A stretch of DNA of 64,000 nt from Sindora glabra (taxonomy: Eukaryota > Streptophyta > Magnoliopsida > Fabales > Fabaceae): the NCBI GenBank assembly GCA_020226215.1, contig CM035236.1, positions 63,018,268 through 63,082,267 of the forward strand, written 5' to 3'. The notes beneath the pieces are model-generated. The model was not told the origin of the DNA and ran no database searches. It saw only the letters and a list, made by a program, of their open reading frames with translations. Each line of letters begins with the position of its first letter. Position 1 is the first letter of the stretch. The position numbers were made by a program, and so were the translations under genes. Of this stretch, positions 38,790 to 51,050 are shown in pieces.

Positions 38790-39170
38790 AATCAAGCAAC
38801 TGCTGACCTGACCCGAAGGGCTCTGGTAAGACCCAACTGGTACTTGCTTTGGTGCGCATCGTGAATTTCCTGCTACTCCTCAGTACTTCTACTCAACTAC
38901 GTTATGCACAGTTACTGTCTTACTGACGGTGAAAATAATTTTCCGGGGAGGTTAAAAAATTTTTTTGAAGGAAAATTAACGGAGATCAAATGAGTGGCCT
39001 CTCAGCTGATAAGCCGCCGGCTTTTTTGCCGTGTGCAGGATAAATGGTGATATTCCTCGATAATTGCGTTCTTCACTTACCTTTTACGGTTTTCATTTTC
39101 TTTTGCTGAATTAATTTCTCTGTTTGACGGAGGAAATTTTCTTACCCCTTGTCTGGATAAAAAAAAGAGA
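38790..39170. other. GC-richer island, unassigned
   Basis: About 380 bp that keep CpG sites ('gacccgaagg', 'ggtgcgcatcgtg', 'aagccgccggc', 'tgccgtgtgcagg') stand in AT-rich surroundings. The minus-strand frame 38611-38859 begins inside it but runs into simple AT sequence, so it is not credible as a protein. The composition resembles the island at 23541-24080. Confidence 0.5.
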
Positions 39171-39699
39171 GAAAGAAAAAAAAATTTTAAAATTTGAATT
39201 GGAAAAAAAATAAAGAATTTTTTTTAAATTTTAAATTAATTAAAAAATTTTAATCATAAATTTAGTATTTATTATTTCTTTCTTTTCTTTTTTCTCTCCA
39301 TCTATAAACAATTTGTAAAAATTTGTAAAAAAAAGAGAAGAGCAATTTGTAAAAATTTCTTTCTTTTCTATTTTTTTTCCTTCCAAACAAAGCAATCTAG
39401 ATCATAAAGGAAGCAGTGATAGAAAATAGGAATATATTTGGTACCATATTGGTATTACTAAAAAAATTTGCTTGGAAGTAATGTTGTAATTTTTGTAAAA
39501 TTTTTCATTTATTATTTTTATAAAATTGTAGTTTTTATATATTAAATTGAATATGTTTATGTAATTTTGGTTGGGTGAATCTAAGAATTTTTATTTAGTT
39601 GTTGCACAAATATTTTATAAAATAAATTTTTATAAAAATTGTAAGATTTTGTTTATAAAATTGTACTCTTTATGTTAAAACTTGATAAAATGTTGCAAA

Positions 39700-41680
39700 T
39701 TTCTTGCAAAACTTAGCTAACCTTTTTTATTTTTCTATTTCCATTAATTTCCTGTTCCTTTCATTCATCTTCTCAAGCCCTAGGTCTCTCTCCCCAAGAA
39801 GAGCATCATACTTCTTGTCAACCTTCTCCTCACAAGGTAAGTAATCTTCCAATCTTCAATCACTTGTGAATTAATTCTCCTAATTTTATTTATTTCTTCT
39901 TCTTTATTTGCATTTTAAACAAGTTTTGATTAGGAGAAGTTGATCAAAGAATACTTTAACCTAAGGCCTTTATTTTATATTTTGAGGATCATTCGCTACC
40001 AATTCCTCACTTCAAGTCTTTCTTCTAAGAGTTATGAGTAACATTTTAACTAAATCTTAGAGTAAATTCATTATTTTGCTTAAGTTTGGGTTTTCAAAGG
40101 ATTTTGAAAGAAATTGTATGAGATTGTGATTCAAGCTTTAAATTTGATATTTTGATAATGGGTTTTGTTGTCTAAGAGTGGTATTTATGTGTTTCGAAAG
40201 TTTGGTGGTGGTATTGTATATTGAAAATGAGTTTTAAGGGGTCAAAAGTGGTGAATGAATGGTAATTTTATAGAAAAATCTGCAAAATAATGAGAGGATA
40301 GTCAATTATGTTAAACAAAGTTGCTTTTAAGGTTGACGTAGATGACTATACAATTGATTGTGTTCACTGAATTATGTTTGGAAAAATTGTCCTCTGGAGC
40401 CTTCATAGTTGACTATAGTTGTCAGAATTCTTAGCTAGACACTTATAATCAATTATTGCCTTATTTTCTTACATTATCACATATTTTATGGAATCAAATA
40501 GTATTATACCTTTTTGCACATGTGAGTTCAAAATAGATAACTTTAAATACGAATAATAGTGAGTGAAATAAGCAAGTAAACCATACTTGTGCTTAGGAAG
40601 GGAAGGAAGTCATCTAGTTAAGTTTTAATATGCCATGAAACTTTGAAAAATTGGATTCTATGTTTTCTTTGAAAGAATAAGCCATTTATGGCCTTGCTTT
40701 TATGTGTGTGTGTGTGTGTGTTTGTAAACATGAATGCTTATGCTATGGATATGAAATTGAAATGTTAATTAAGATGACCTTATTGTATTGTGAATTGTGA
40801 AACTTATGAGAATGATGATGCAGGGGCATTCATACTTATGTTGTGATTTCTACACTGGATTTGTGTGCCTGTTTGTGAGGGGATAATGTTGACCCTAAAA
40901 GGACAAGGTTGAGGTTGTGAAGGATAAGGATGAAGGAAGTCAAAAAGAGGATACTTAATTATTTGTGATTTAATTGCATTATAATTTCTTGCATTGAAAA
41001 TTCCACTTTTCTTTCTAATTAAGCAAGTGTTACCCTCCATGGTTGTTTGTCACATGAATGCTTTGAATGACAATTGTAAAGTTTGTAATCTAAGCATCCG
41101 ACAATTATAATTAGCAAAAACTCAAATAAAGTCCTAAGTGCTTGCTCTTACCTTACTATATTTAGTATTCATAATACCATACCTATTTTAGATTGAATAC
41201 TTCTCATTAAGTGTTCATAGTTATTTTCTTATGGATTTAACTTTTTAAATACTTAATAGGACAAGCCACCATTTCCACCATGATAAGCAATTCTTAAAAT
41301 GGTTCTCCCACTCATCTTTTGCAAATTTGGTAGCAAATGGAATGAAATACATTTAAATTTGAATATTGTAATTAAATCGAATAAGTTAGGCCAGTCACTT
41401 TTGCTAGGGCTAGTGGTTAAGTGCTAGTGGCAAAATGCTCAGTTAGATTAACTTATACCAATATGAAAAAGAGATTTATAAGCTAGCTTAATTATTCTTT
41501 GAGAATATGATTCAAACTGAGATAAATTTCCTAAAATGAAATATATTTTTTGATTTCTTCAATGAATAAGGATGTGATATGGATAATTTCCCTATTGTAA
41601 TGGTCAATTATTATACATAAGGTTGATATGACTATTCAAGAATAGTCTTATGTCATTTATAGCCATAATGGGTCATGACA
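39700..41680 (+). repeat. LTR-like repeat copy 3
   Basis: A pyrimidine-rich leader (39725-39836) ends in a perfect splice donor AAG|GTAAGT at 39836/39837. Next come a TTGACTATA-type block (40310-40460), the family landmark 'ggggataatgttgaccc' with 'aaaggacaaggttg' (about 40880-40915) and a terminus GGTCATGACA at 41671-41680. Order and landmarks match copy 2. It also holds a (TG)n run at 40705-40720. The left edge is not defined. No coding sequence is seen. Confidence 0.55.
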
Positions 41681-41684
41681 TTAA

Positions 41685-42732
41685 TGGTATGTTTAGAAGT
41701 TAGGAAGGGAAGGAAAAGAAAGACAATAGGGAGAATGAAGGGAAAAGAAAGGGAGGAGAATAAAGGGTTAAGTCATGACTTGCCTTTCCTTTATTTAAAT
41801 GTCTAAAATTATACAAAAAAGAATAATGAAATGTTAAACAAAAATATATAATTAGTTAGTGTACATTTTTACCCTTTTTAAAAAAAGTTAATTTATTAAT
41901 AGGGTTTGAATAATTAAAAAATTTTAAAAATATCACTTCAAATTTTTTCTTCAAATTTTTTTATGAAAAATGATATCATAAGTAAACATATAATAATATT
42001 ATAATTCTCTCCAATCTCATTAGCTAATGGTGCATGTAAGTACGATGGTATTAGGCTATGCAACTCTTTTATGTGGCTCATTATTATTAATAGCTCTTTT
42101 AGTCATTATATTTCAAAAAGTCACAAGGATTATTAGTAATAATAATAATTTTTATTTTTTAAATGAGTCATTAAAATGATATTGTGAGCGAATATATAAT
42201 AATATTATTATAATTCTTATTTAAAAAATTTATGAATAGGTTGACCTAATATAGCTTTTATTGGACAAGTTCAATGATAAACTAACCTATATTTATCATG
42301 GATGAGTTAAAATAAGGATATATATATATGTACAGGTAAATAAATAAAGGTCATAATTGTAAAGTATAATTGTTATCAATGATAAAAAATAACTTTATAT
42401 TTTTTATTAAAAAATTTTTTCAATTATAATATGTAATTATTATAAACTAGATACCTATCCAAAAATGTAAATGATATATTTTTATTTAAATGAAAATAAT
42501 GTACTATAAATATAAATATAAATTAAAGAATAAAATAAGGTCAAAATAGTAATTTAACCATAAAACCTTCTAAAACTCTGCAATTTGGAGGAATACGAAA
42601 TATTGAAGAGTGAAAGATTTTGGAGTATTAGCCATAAATTCTCATTTCCTTTCTTTCCTTAAGCAAAACTTCTAAACAAAAAAAAAGGATAATATTCCTT
42701 TCTCTCTTCGTCCTCCTTACAAACAAATCATA
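41685..42732. mobile_element. Non-autonomous TIR element candidate
   Basis: The left end 'ggtatgtttagaag', followed by a purine-rich stretch (41700-41760), faces an inverse pyrimidine-rich stretch with 'cttctaaac' (42669-42677) and an outer 'cttacaaacaaatcata' (42716-42732). The interior is AT-rich without a frame. Purine-rich left and pyrimidine-rich right arms can pair over about 60 bases. No clear target duplication is seen and the right boundary is uncertain, so the superfamily is not called. It starts only 4 bases after the end of LTR-like copy 3. Confidence 0.4.
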
Positions 42733-42759
42733 AAGGAATTAAATATGTCTAAGTCTCAC

Positions 42760-43980
42760 TCCATGGGAGTATCATCTCCATTAAATATTGAACCACTAAC
42801 ATGAGTGAAACTTGAATTGCCATCAAATCCAGTGGAAGGAAGTAATTAGTGAAGAATTTTAGCAAACTAGGTATTGAAGCTTTCTTACATTATTTGCATA
42901 GAGCCACAAAAAGAATTTTAGTATGCTACTCGGTCCATTCCAAATGCTTTATCCTACAATCTAGTTGACTAAAGAGAGTATCAAACTAACCTATCTTAGT
43001 CTCCATCTAATCAAATTGAGCCATAATGGCCTAATTATTTATAGGTGCTCCCCCTTGATTAACCTCTTCTTCAATCTTTTACCATTTACCATTAACTTTT
43101 TTGTACTTCATTTAATATAATGTAGGCACATGAATATAGGTGGAATTAGTAATAGGTTCCATAATTCACTTTTTTTAGACCTTTATACCATACTTCCTAA
43201 AAATCATTAAGAAGATCATTCCATATGGACAAACTTGCCTTGTGGCATGCTTAAACATGTAATTAAGAATTAGAATAAGGAAATTAATGCTAATGTCATT
43301 TTGAATAGCGCACATCATAAACATATGATTATTGTTAACTTATGTGAAGTTGGACCTTTTAGGAAGGATGATTTTAGCAATTGTATAACAAAGAATCCTA
43401 TTTGCCATAAACAAGCTAGTGGTTTGGAGTCTTCCTTGATGATAAATAGTAGTGTTATTTGAAAAAAAAAAGCCCAAACTAGTGCACTTGGAATAATCCT
43501 TAAAATTTTCAATAATGTTGCATTGAAGATAGTGATCCATCCTAAATAGGTCATGCATTATTTTTCCATCAATTTCAATCTTCATATTCTTAACACTAAC
43601 ATAAAGCTTAATATTTTCCCCTAATACTTCTTTCTTCACATCTACATAAAATATCTTAACTAAACTAGGATAGATAATAAGAGCTTTATAGCATGTAAAC
43701 ATCAATAAATCCTTATTCTTCAACATATTATAAATTTCCAAGTCCTTATTTTTCAAAAAAGCCTTATGCTAGCATACTAATGTGGTAATATTTAAATTCA
43801 TAACATTCTTGAAAATTTCAAATTTAGTTGGACCAATATAATGTTTACTTTTAGCAATGTCACTTGAAAAATGAGGATTTGAGCCTTTTCTTTTATCTTC
43901 CTTCGATTTGAGCTTTTTCCTTTATCTCCCTTTCTTTTTTTATTCATAGCTTTAACCACATGCTTTGTTATTGGCATTTT
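42760..43980 (-). pseudogene. Plant-transposon-type ORF (PF20167-like), decayed
   Basis: Reading leftward on minus, a basic N-terminus with 'KAMNKK' lies near 43970. The longest open stretch in the window (43756-43340, 138 codons) carries 'KIMHDLFRMDHY' and ends near 'ILPKRSNF'. Later pieces in the same gene lie at 43340-43060: 'NHMFMMCAIQND', then 'VCPYGMIFLMIFRKYGI'. A coiled-coil-like tail at 43030-42900 has 'METKIG' and 'SQLDCRIKHLEW'. This order matches the 'putative plant transposon protein' family that accompanies large plant retroelements. Its biochemical role is unknown. Several stops separate the pieces. Confidence 0.6.
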
Positions 43981-44890
43981 GGATATGAAAATTTGAGAAA
44001 AAGATCAAGGTTTGTGTTTGAAGGAAATAGGATTTTGAAAAAGATTGAAATGTTATGAAAGATTGGTGAGAAAAAGTAGAAATAAATCGGGTGGTTAGGA
44101 TTCTTAGTGAAAATAAAGGATTCAATTGGTTAAAGTTGAAAGAAAAGTGATAAAAATGGATTTAATTAGTGTAGAATGAAGTAATTTGATGATAACATAA
44201 AGATTGTAGGTGATTCAGAGGAGTAAGTAAAGAGAAGAAGTAGTTTGCAATCGGAAAATTTAAAAAATGAAAGCTTTTGAACTCAACAACAACTTTTATA
44301 ATAGAGCTCAAAATCAATTATGCAATTAATTTCCTTATTATAATTAATTATGTTCTATCTTGTAGTGGAGATCACTTCCAGCATGACTACTTCTATAAGT
44401 GATTATAGCCATTTAGAATTAAACTTCCAACCTTATAATTGATTGTGGAAGTGATTACAACCTTTGGAAAGAAAAACTAACCCTTATAATTGACTCTATA
44501 TGTGACTATGAATCTTCTAACTTTAAAATTTCAACAAACTTAACCAAATCCCTTTAAAACCATGCAAGCCAATCATAAGGAACAATTTCTGCTTAATTAC
44601 TAATGATTAATTTGACTTTCTTTAGTAAATGAAGAAGTAATTAAACCACTAAATATATATATGCAAAGATCAAGAATCAAATTCTTAATGTAGTAAAAGG
44701 TAGCAAAACCTTTAAGGAATATTGGGTACCAATTGAGTCAAATGCTTTTAACAAAACATAATTAGGAAACTCTTCAATGCCTAAGATAGTAATTGTATTC
44801 TAATGAAATTAAAATTAAATAGTTTTGAAATAGGCTTAATTTAAGGATAAAATTAAAATAAAATATAGTTACATTAGAAATCAATGTTAA
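43981..44890. other. Region with TTGAC-type dyads and no gene
   Basis: This lies upstream of the plant-transposon ORF and downstream of the copia pol. The part at 44290-44520 repeats 'aattatgcaattaatt', 'gtgattatag' and 'aattgactctata'-like motifs, resembling the TTGACTATA blocks of the LTR-like copies, so it may be a worn LTR segment. Confidence 0.4.
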
Positions 44891-44894
44891 AAAA

Positions 44895-47800
44895 TATTTA
44901 ACATTCTTAACTCTCTCTTAGTAAAGGAAAATCTTTTCTCATTAAGAGGTTTGGTAAAAATATCAACCAATTGATAATTTGTTTGAATGAAATTAAGAAT
45001 AATTTCTCCATTTTGAAAAATGATACTTAATAAAATGATGTTTAATTTTAATATATATTGCTTTAGAGTGTATGATAGGATTGTTTGTTAAATTGATAAC
45101 ACTAGTATTATCACATTTGATTAAAATATTTTTTAATTTTAAATCTAAGTTAGATAGTAGTTTCATTTAAATAAGTTTAGTACAATAACTACTAACTATA
45201 ATATATTTCACTTTAGCTATAGAAAAGGCAACATTATTTAGTTTCTTATTATGCCAAGACACTAAAGTATTTCCAAGAAATTGGCATATACCATTAATGA
45301 TCCTTCGATCCATTTTACTATCACTATAATACATATTGGAGTATCCAACTAATAAGCCAGAATTATCCCTTGGATACCATATGCCTAGGTGTGCGGTACC
45401 TACAATATATCTTAAAATTCTTTTCACAACAATCAAGTGTGATTCCTTAGTATTTTCTTGAAATTTAGTGTGCACACATACATGGACAAATAAACATAAT
45501 ATCCAATCTTCTAGTAGTTAATTATAACAAAGAACCTATTATTCGTATATATAAAGTAGCATTTATCTTTTTACCTTCCTTATCAAGATCAAATTTGGTG
45601 GATAGAATTATTTATGTTAGCAATGGCTTTGTATTTTCAATGTCAAACTTCTTTAAAAACTCCTTGGCATATTTGATTTGGCTAATGAAGATTTTATCAT
45701 CAGAATACTTGATTTGAAGGTCAAGGAAGAAGTTATTGAGCTCTCCCATCATTGATACCTCCAAGTTCCCTTTTCATAATTTTCTTAAACTTTTTACAAA
45801 GAAAAAACTTAATGGAACTAAATTTGATATCATTAGCATATATTTGTATCAAAAGAATATCATTATTTGTGCACTTTATAAATATATTAGTATTAGCCTT
45901 TCCTCTTGAAAATCCTTTACTTAAGAAAAACTTCCTTAATCTCTCAAACCAAGCTCTGGGAGCTTCTTTGAGATCATATAAAGCCTTTTTAAGTTTATAA
46001 ATATGATTAAGAAGAAATATGTCCCTTAAAACTTGGAGGTTGTTTAATATAAACTTCTTCCATAATATATCTATTAAAAAATGTACTTTTAACATCTATT
46101 TGATAAAGCACAAATTTTTTTATATAAGTATATGCCAATAACATCTTAACCACTTCTAACTTAGCAACCAAGGCATATGTTTCATCAAAATTAATGCTTT
46201 TTCTTGGTTGTAATAGTTTACAACCAATCGGGCTTTGTTTCTAACAATGACACCATTTTCATCAAGTTTATTTCTAAAATCCCATTTGGTGCTTATTATC
46301 AAGTGATTATTCGGCCTTGGCTTTGATTCCCAAACTTCATTTCTTTCAAATTAGTTCAATTGTTCTTACATTGCCAAGATCCAATGATAATTAAAAAGAG
46401 CATCACTTACATTTTTACATTCAATTTGAGATATAAATGCTAGTGACTATAAATATTTTTAAGAATATAGTGAGTCACCCTTTTTCATATATCTCTAATC
46501 ACTTAATCAAATGGGCGACTTTCTATAATCTTCAATTTTCTTTGAGGGCCTTAAGTTTCTAGTGTATTTGAAATATCTATATTAGGGAATCATCATCTTT
46601 CTTGTTATCATTCATTTCCTTAAGATCTTCCTTTTATGTTTTCTTTCAATTTTTTTGAAGCTAATCATTATCTTTGAATTTATGCATAAATGAAGAAGAT
46701 TAATTAAATATAATGTGTGTGGATTCTTCAATTATTGAGGTTTTCTTGTTATAAACTTGATAAGCTTTGCTAGTGGAAGAATACCCAACAAATATAACTT
46801 CATTAGCCTTAGCATCAAATTTACCAATATTGTCTTTGCCATTATTATATATGAAACATTTGCAATTAAAGACATGGAAATGAGAAATTTTTTGCTTTCT
46901 TCCTTTGTGGAGTTCATAGGGAATTTTCTTCAAAATTAGTCTAATTAGAACCTTGTTCATTACATAGCAAGTAATATTAATTGCATAAGCTCACAAAGAT
47001 TTAATAAGAGGGTAATCATTAAGTATTATTCTTGCTATCTTCTTATGAACTTGATTTTTCCTTGCCATTACACCATTCTATTGAAATGTCCTAAGAGATG
47101 AAAAGTTATGCTTAATCCTATTTCCATGATAAAAATAAGTGAAATCATTATTTTCAAACTCAACACCATGATTGTTTCTTAAACTCATAATGTTTGTTCT
47201 TTTTTCATTTTGAATGAGCTTAGCAAGCTTAATAAGAGCTTGGAAAACATCATTCTTATGAGGAAGAAAGAAAGTCAATGTAAACTTTAAATAGTCATTA
47301 ACAACCATAAGCATTTAATAGTTTCCATCATGGCTTTTAGTTCTTGATGGACAAATCAAGTCCAAATGAAGGAGTTGAAGTGGTTTAATGTTGAGATAAC
47401 ATTTTTAGGTTTAAAAGATGATTTAACTTGTTATCTTTTTTGGCATGCATCACATAATTTATTTATTTTTCATATTTAGTCTTGGGAAGACTAATAACTA
47501 AATCATGTTTAGAGAGTTTTCCTATTAAAGGCCTACTAGCGTGTACTGTCCTTTTATGCCATAACCAAGATTCATCATTCACAGTTATTAAACATTTAGA
47601 ATCTAAATGAAGTACACTATCAATATCAATCATATTATATTACTATACCTTTTTCTAATAATTTTAATTTGATTATCAAATTTATTCTTAACTATGAATC
47701 TATTTCATCAAAATTAACTTCATTTCCTTTATCACAAAGTTGACTAATGCCCAAAAGATTATGCTTCATACCTTGAACTAAGACTACATTTTCAATACAA

Positions 47801-48740
47801 AAGTTAGGATTTTTACTAACCTTACCTATACCCATAACCTTTCTTCTTGAATTGTCACAAAAAATTACATTTCTACCATTTCCTGGAATAATTGAAGAGA
47901 ACTTTGATTTGTCTTTAGTTATATGGTGTAAGTATCCATTATCAAGATAACATGTTTCACTTGAGATTACAAGCACACCTATAAGAAATAAATCACCTTT
48001 TGGATGGAGGTACCATAGTAGTTTTGGGTCCTAGGGGTTAGTCTCTTTCATTTTTTTCTTTGGCACCTACATTATTTTCATTATAACATATCCATTCTTT
48101 CTATATTCACAATCATAGTTAGCATGTCTTTTTTCACTATAGTAATGACAAGTAATGTTTGACCTATTTTTCATGGTGCTTTTAACAAAGAAGCTCTTAT
48201 AAAAACTAGAATTTTCTATTGGAAAATATCCAAATCCTTATGTGCTAGAAGAACATTTTTAATTTCTTAATAAGCCATTTAACATGTTTTTGCCTTTTGT
48301 GAACTTCTTAGGTGTTTTGTTCAAATAATTAATCTTTTCTTTAAGAATTTCATAAGAAGCACACACCAAATGAACATGCTTAAGGTTTTCAATTTCTTTT
48401 AAAAGAACATCATTTTCTTGCTTTAAAACCTTGATCTTATCTTCCAATGTAGAATGACAAGAAATTCCTTGCATAAATTAGTTAAAACTACACTAAATTC
48501 TTGATTATCACTATAATATAAAATTTGTAAATCATCATCATCATCTCCCATATCTATTAAATAAAAAGAGCTTTTTTATCCTTCATTTTTCTATAATTTG
48601 AATCATCATCATAATTTTCACCCATGCTGCCAAATGAGCTTTCTTTGATGAAGACTTACTCTTCTTCTTTTCCATTTCAATTTATTTCATCAATATAAAT
48701 GGGACAATCATATTTAATGTGTTTGAGCATCTTGCATTGA
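44895..48740 (-). pseudogene. Ty1/copia polyprotein remnant, main part
   Basis: Domains run right to left. The second half of a gag zinc knuckle (48738-48690) and a gag coiled coil (48474-48259, 'KFTKGKNML') come first. Next is the protease and GAG-pre-integrase region (47976-47692, 'CYLDNGYLHHIT', where the active-site DSG-type triad reads DNG). The integrase core (47314-47078) has 'NNHGVEFEN', with Asn where a catalytic Asp is expected. The integrase C-terminal part is at 46960-46700. Reverse transcriptase occupies about 46400-45733 ('ERNEVWE', 'KKALYDLKEAPRAW'), with the YVDD motif changed to 'YANDI'. RNase H lies at 45475-44900 ('SHLIVVKRILRYIVGT', 'LVSWHNKK', 'CDNTSV'). Many stops and frameshifts break it. 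The layout is that of SIRE/TNT1-like copia elements. Its other gag half lies beyond a nested insertion at 55688-56016. Confidence 0.9.
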
Positions 48741-49200
48741 TGTCATGATCCAACCCTAGTTATGGTTGGTGTGGAATTCGTTATCTAATTTCTACTAGCC
48801 TAACCTTAATTCATTCATTATATTTTTAGACATTTACTTATAATGTGTAATTAGAGGAAGCATACTTCATTAAGGAAAAAAATGACATTTTATATATTAA
48901 AAGGATTTACAACTTAGAAGAAGTTTGCTTATAACCTTTCAAAGATGAGGATAAGTAAACTTATTTGGCTTATAAAAGTATAGTTCATGTGTCTTCTACC
49001 CTTATCGTATATAGAATAAAGCCTAAAATGACTAATTTGGAAAAATATATTATGTTGTTAAACCGATTGCAATACCTTAAATAAAGTAAGAAAATTCAAG
49101 AAGGAATTTTGACTACAAACCTCTCTAATAGAAACTTAGTAAGGTAATAAGGTGAAGTTTGAGTAAATTGTGAAGATAGTTTGGAGGTATGTCTAGCTAG
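48741..49200 (-). repeat. Terminal part of a minus-strand LTR-like repeat
   Basis: The sequence starts TGTCATGATCCAACC exactly where the copia zinc knuckle breaks off. It matches, in reverse, the last 450 bp of copy 2: for example 'tgaggataagtaaactta' here corresponds to minus-strand sequence near 12250, and 'cttagtaaggtaata' to sequence near 12020. It is therefore the far end of a minus-strand LTR-like unit whose start is most likely at 55687. The right limit is approximate. Confidence 0.6.
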
Positions 49201-49406
49201 AATTTTTGTATAAAATATATTAAGCACTAGTATCAATGAAAATATAATTTAAAAATCCAACACTAAGTTTGAAAAATTTATATAAAGGCCTAGTAGAAAA
49301 TTAAGGGCCTGGATAACTAAAAAACCTAAAGATTGGACCTAAAAATTGAAATAAATTATCTTAGTTTATTTGGAATAGGTTTGGCTTAATTTTTTTAAGT
49401 CCAAAT

Positions 49407-51050
49407 TGTTACGTTTTGGATTAGTATATGCAGTGAAAATTTTTTTTTATCCAAATCCTACCAAGGATCCATGTAAAAGGGCATAAATTAATGTTAAGGT
49501 TTTATCTTTTGTATGTTTGTATTCTTTCTGAACAAATCTTTGAGAGACTGAGAAGAATCATGAATCCAATGCTAGCCAAAAGGTATAGTGTCTCTATAGT
49601 ATCTACATGAAATGAACAATGACTTTTCACCCTCAACGAATCTACTAGGATACGTCTCTTTTACTAGGATTAGGATTAGTGCGTTTTCTTCAATGATTTA
49701 GGGTTTAATGGAAGCTAATGTGTGTCTACATAAAGTGTTGCCTTCAAGTTCCTTTTATAGAACTAATCCATACCATATTCCTAGTCCTACTAGGATAATG
49801 CTTCCAAAATCCTTATATCATTTAACAACTATCATCTTATCCTTATTCTTATCATAGAGAGAGTGAGGAGAGATAAGACTTATGAATTAATTATTTAATA
49901 TTACATAATAATATTATCTCATAATATAATTATCTAATATTAAAAAATAATATTATTTCATAATATAATTATTTAATATTTAATAATATAATTATTTGAT
50001 ATTACTCTAATATCAAATAATATCATATAATATACCATATATTATGTGAAAATATATTATTATTTTAATAATATTTATATGCATGAAATAAGCCTAATCA
50101 ATTAGATTTTAGTCCGACTAAAGTCCAATTAATTATTATTTCATTTTTACTCCTTTTGTGTGATCCTGTAGGTTCTTATTACGTTGGTAATATCCTACTT
50201 GTAGATCATAAGTAGTTAACGGTATCTAGCAATACATTACTGTCACCTAAGTAGTAAAAATGCCTATGACTCAATATTCACTTAATGTATGAACAACACT
50301 TTATAACATAGCCCCTTTTGTAATGATATTCAAATTGAACTAGAGGCATGGAATGTGTCATCCTTATTAATGTTCAATTTATATTTCTTGATATTGAGTA
50401 GATTAACTTAAACAAATAATCAATATCTCATATTAATCCATTTGAGTATGGCCATATATTTCTTAATCTCACTCAATCAAGGGGCCCAAGGATATCACTC
50501 TTACTATATAATAGGATTAAAATTTCCATCTACGTCACTCACATCCCTTTGCATGATTCATGATACACCCAATCAACATTTTACAACACATCTCGGTTAA
50601 AGATGATACAAGATGATATCAAAGTGTGTGACTCCTCATGTAAGAAATCATGGTGACTTCAGGTCAAAGGACTGTATGCATTGTAGTCACATGAGAATAA
50701 CTAATGACATATGACAATCCATGTAGTTTTTCTCATTGTGGGCCAGTTTAGTACATCTATTCACTAATAATGTATTCATGTATTGACTTGATATCACATA
50801 ATCATGATTCATAATTATCAGTTACTATACATATTAGTCTTGATGTATTATTACTATCCTTTTCGTATACTTGACTAGGGCCATTTTAAAAATACTAAAA
50901 CTATTCCAGAGATAATTATTATATTAAGTTATAAATTATGCAGATAAAAAATAAAAATAAAATATAATAATTGCATTGTTTGAAATAAAGTATAATACAT
51001 TGTGCATTATTAATAATCTTTATGATTGGCTCTTAGGACACACACCAATA
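49407..51050 (+). mobile_element. Solo LTR with perfect 5-bp target duplication
   Basis: The unit begins TGTTACGTTTTGG and ends 'cttaggacacacaccaata', and is flanked on both sides by CAAAT (49402-49406 and 51051-51055). It matches the sequence beginning at 62951 (TGTTAGGTTTCGG) in order and spacing over at least 1 kb. There is no internal coding domain, primer-binding site or second LTR. It is best explained as a solo LTR left by recombination between the two LTRs of a full element. Contents include an AT-rich hairpin-prone block (49880-50090). Orientation follows the TG start. The final CA is changed to TA. Copia-type ancestry is a guess from LTR style. Confidence 0.85.

Noticed and set aside
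38611..38859. 82-codon minus-strand frame starting in a GC-richer island
   Set aside because: Only the first 25 codons are in complex sequence; the rest is simple AT sequence with Lys and Ile runs.
41671..41680. Target duplication for LTR-like copy 3
   Set aside because: The bases after the terminus (ttaat) were not matched at a defined left edge, so no duplication is claimed.
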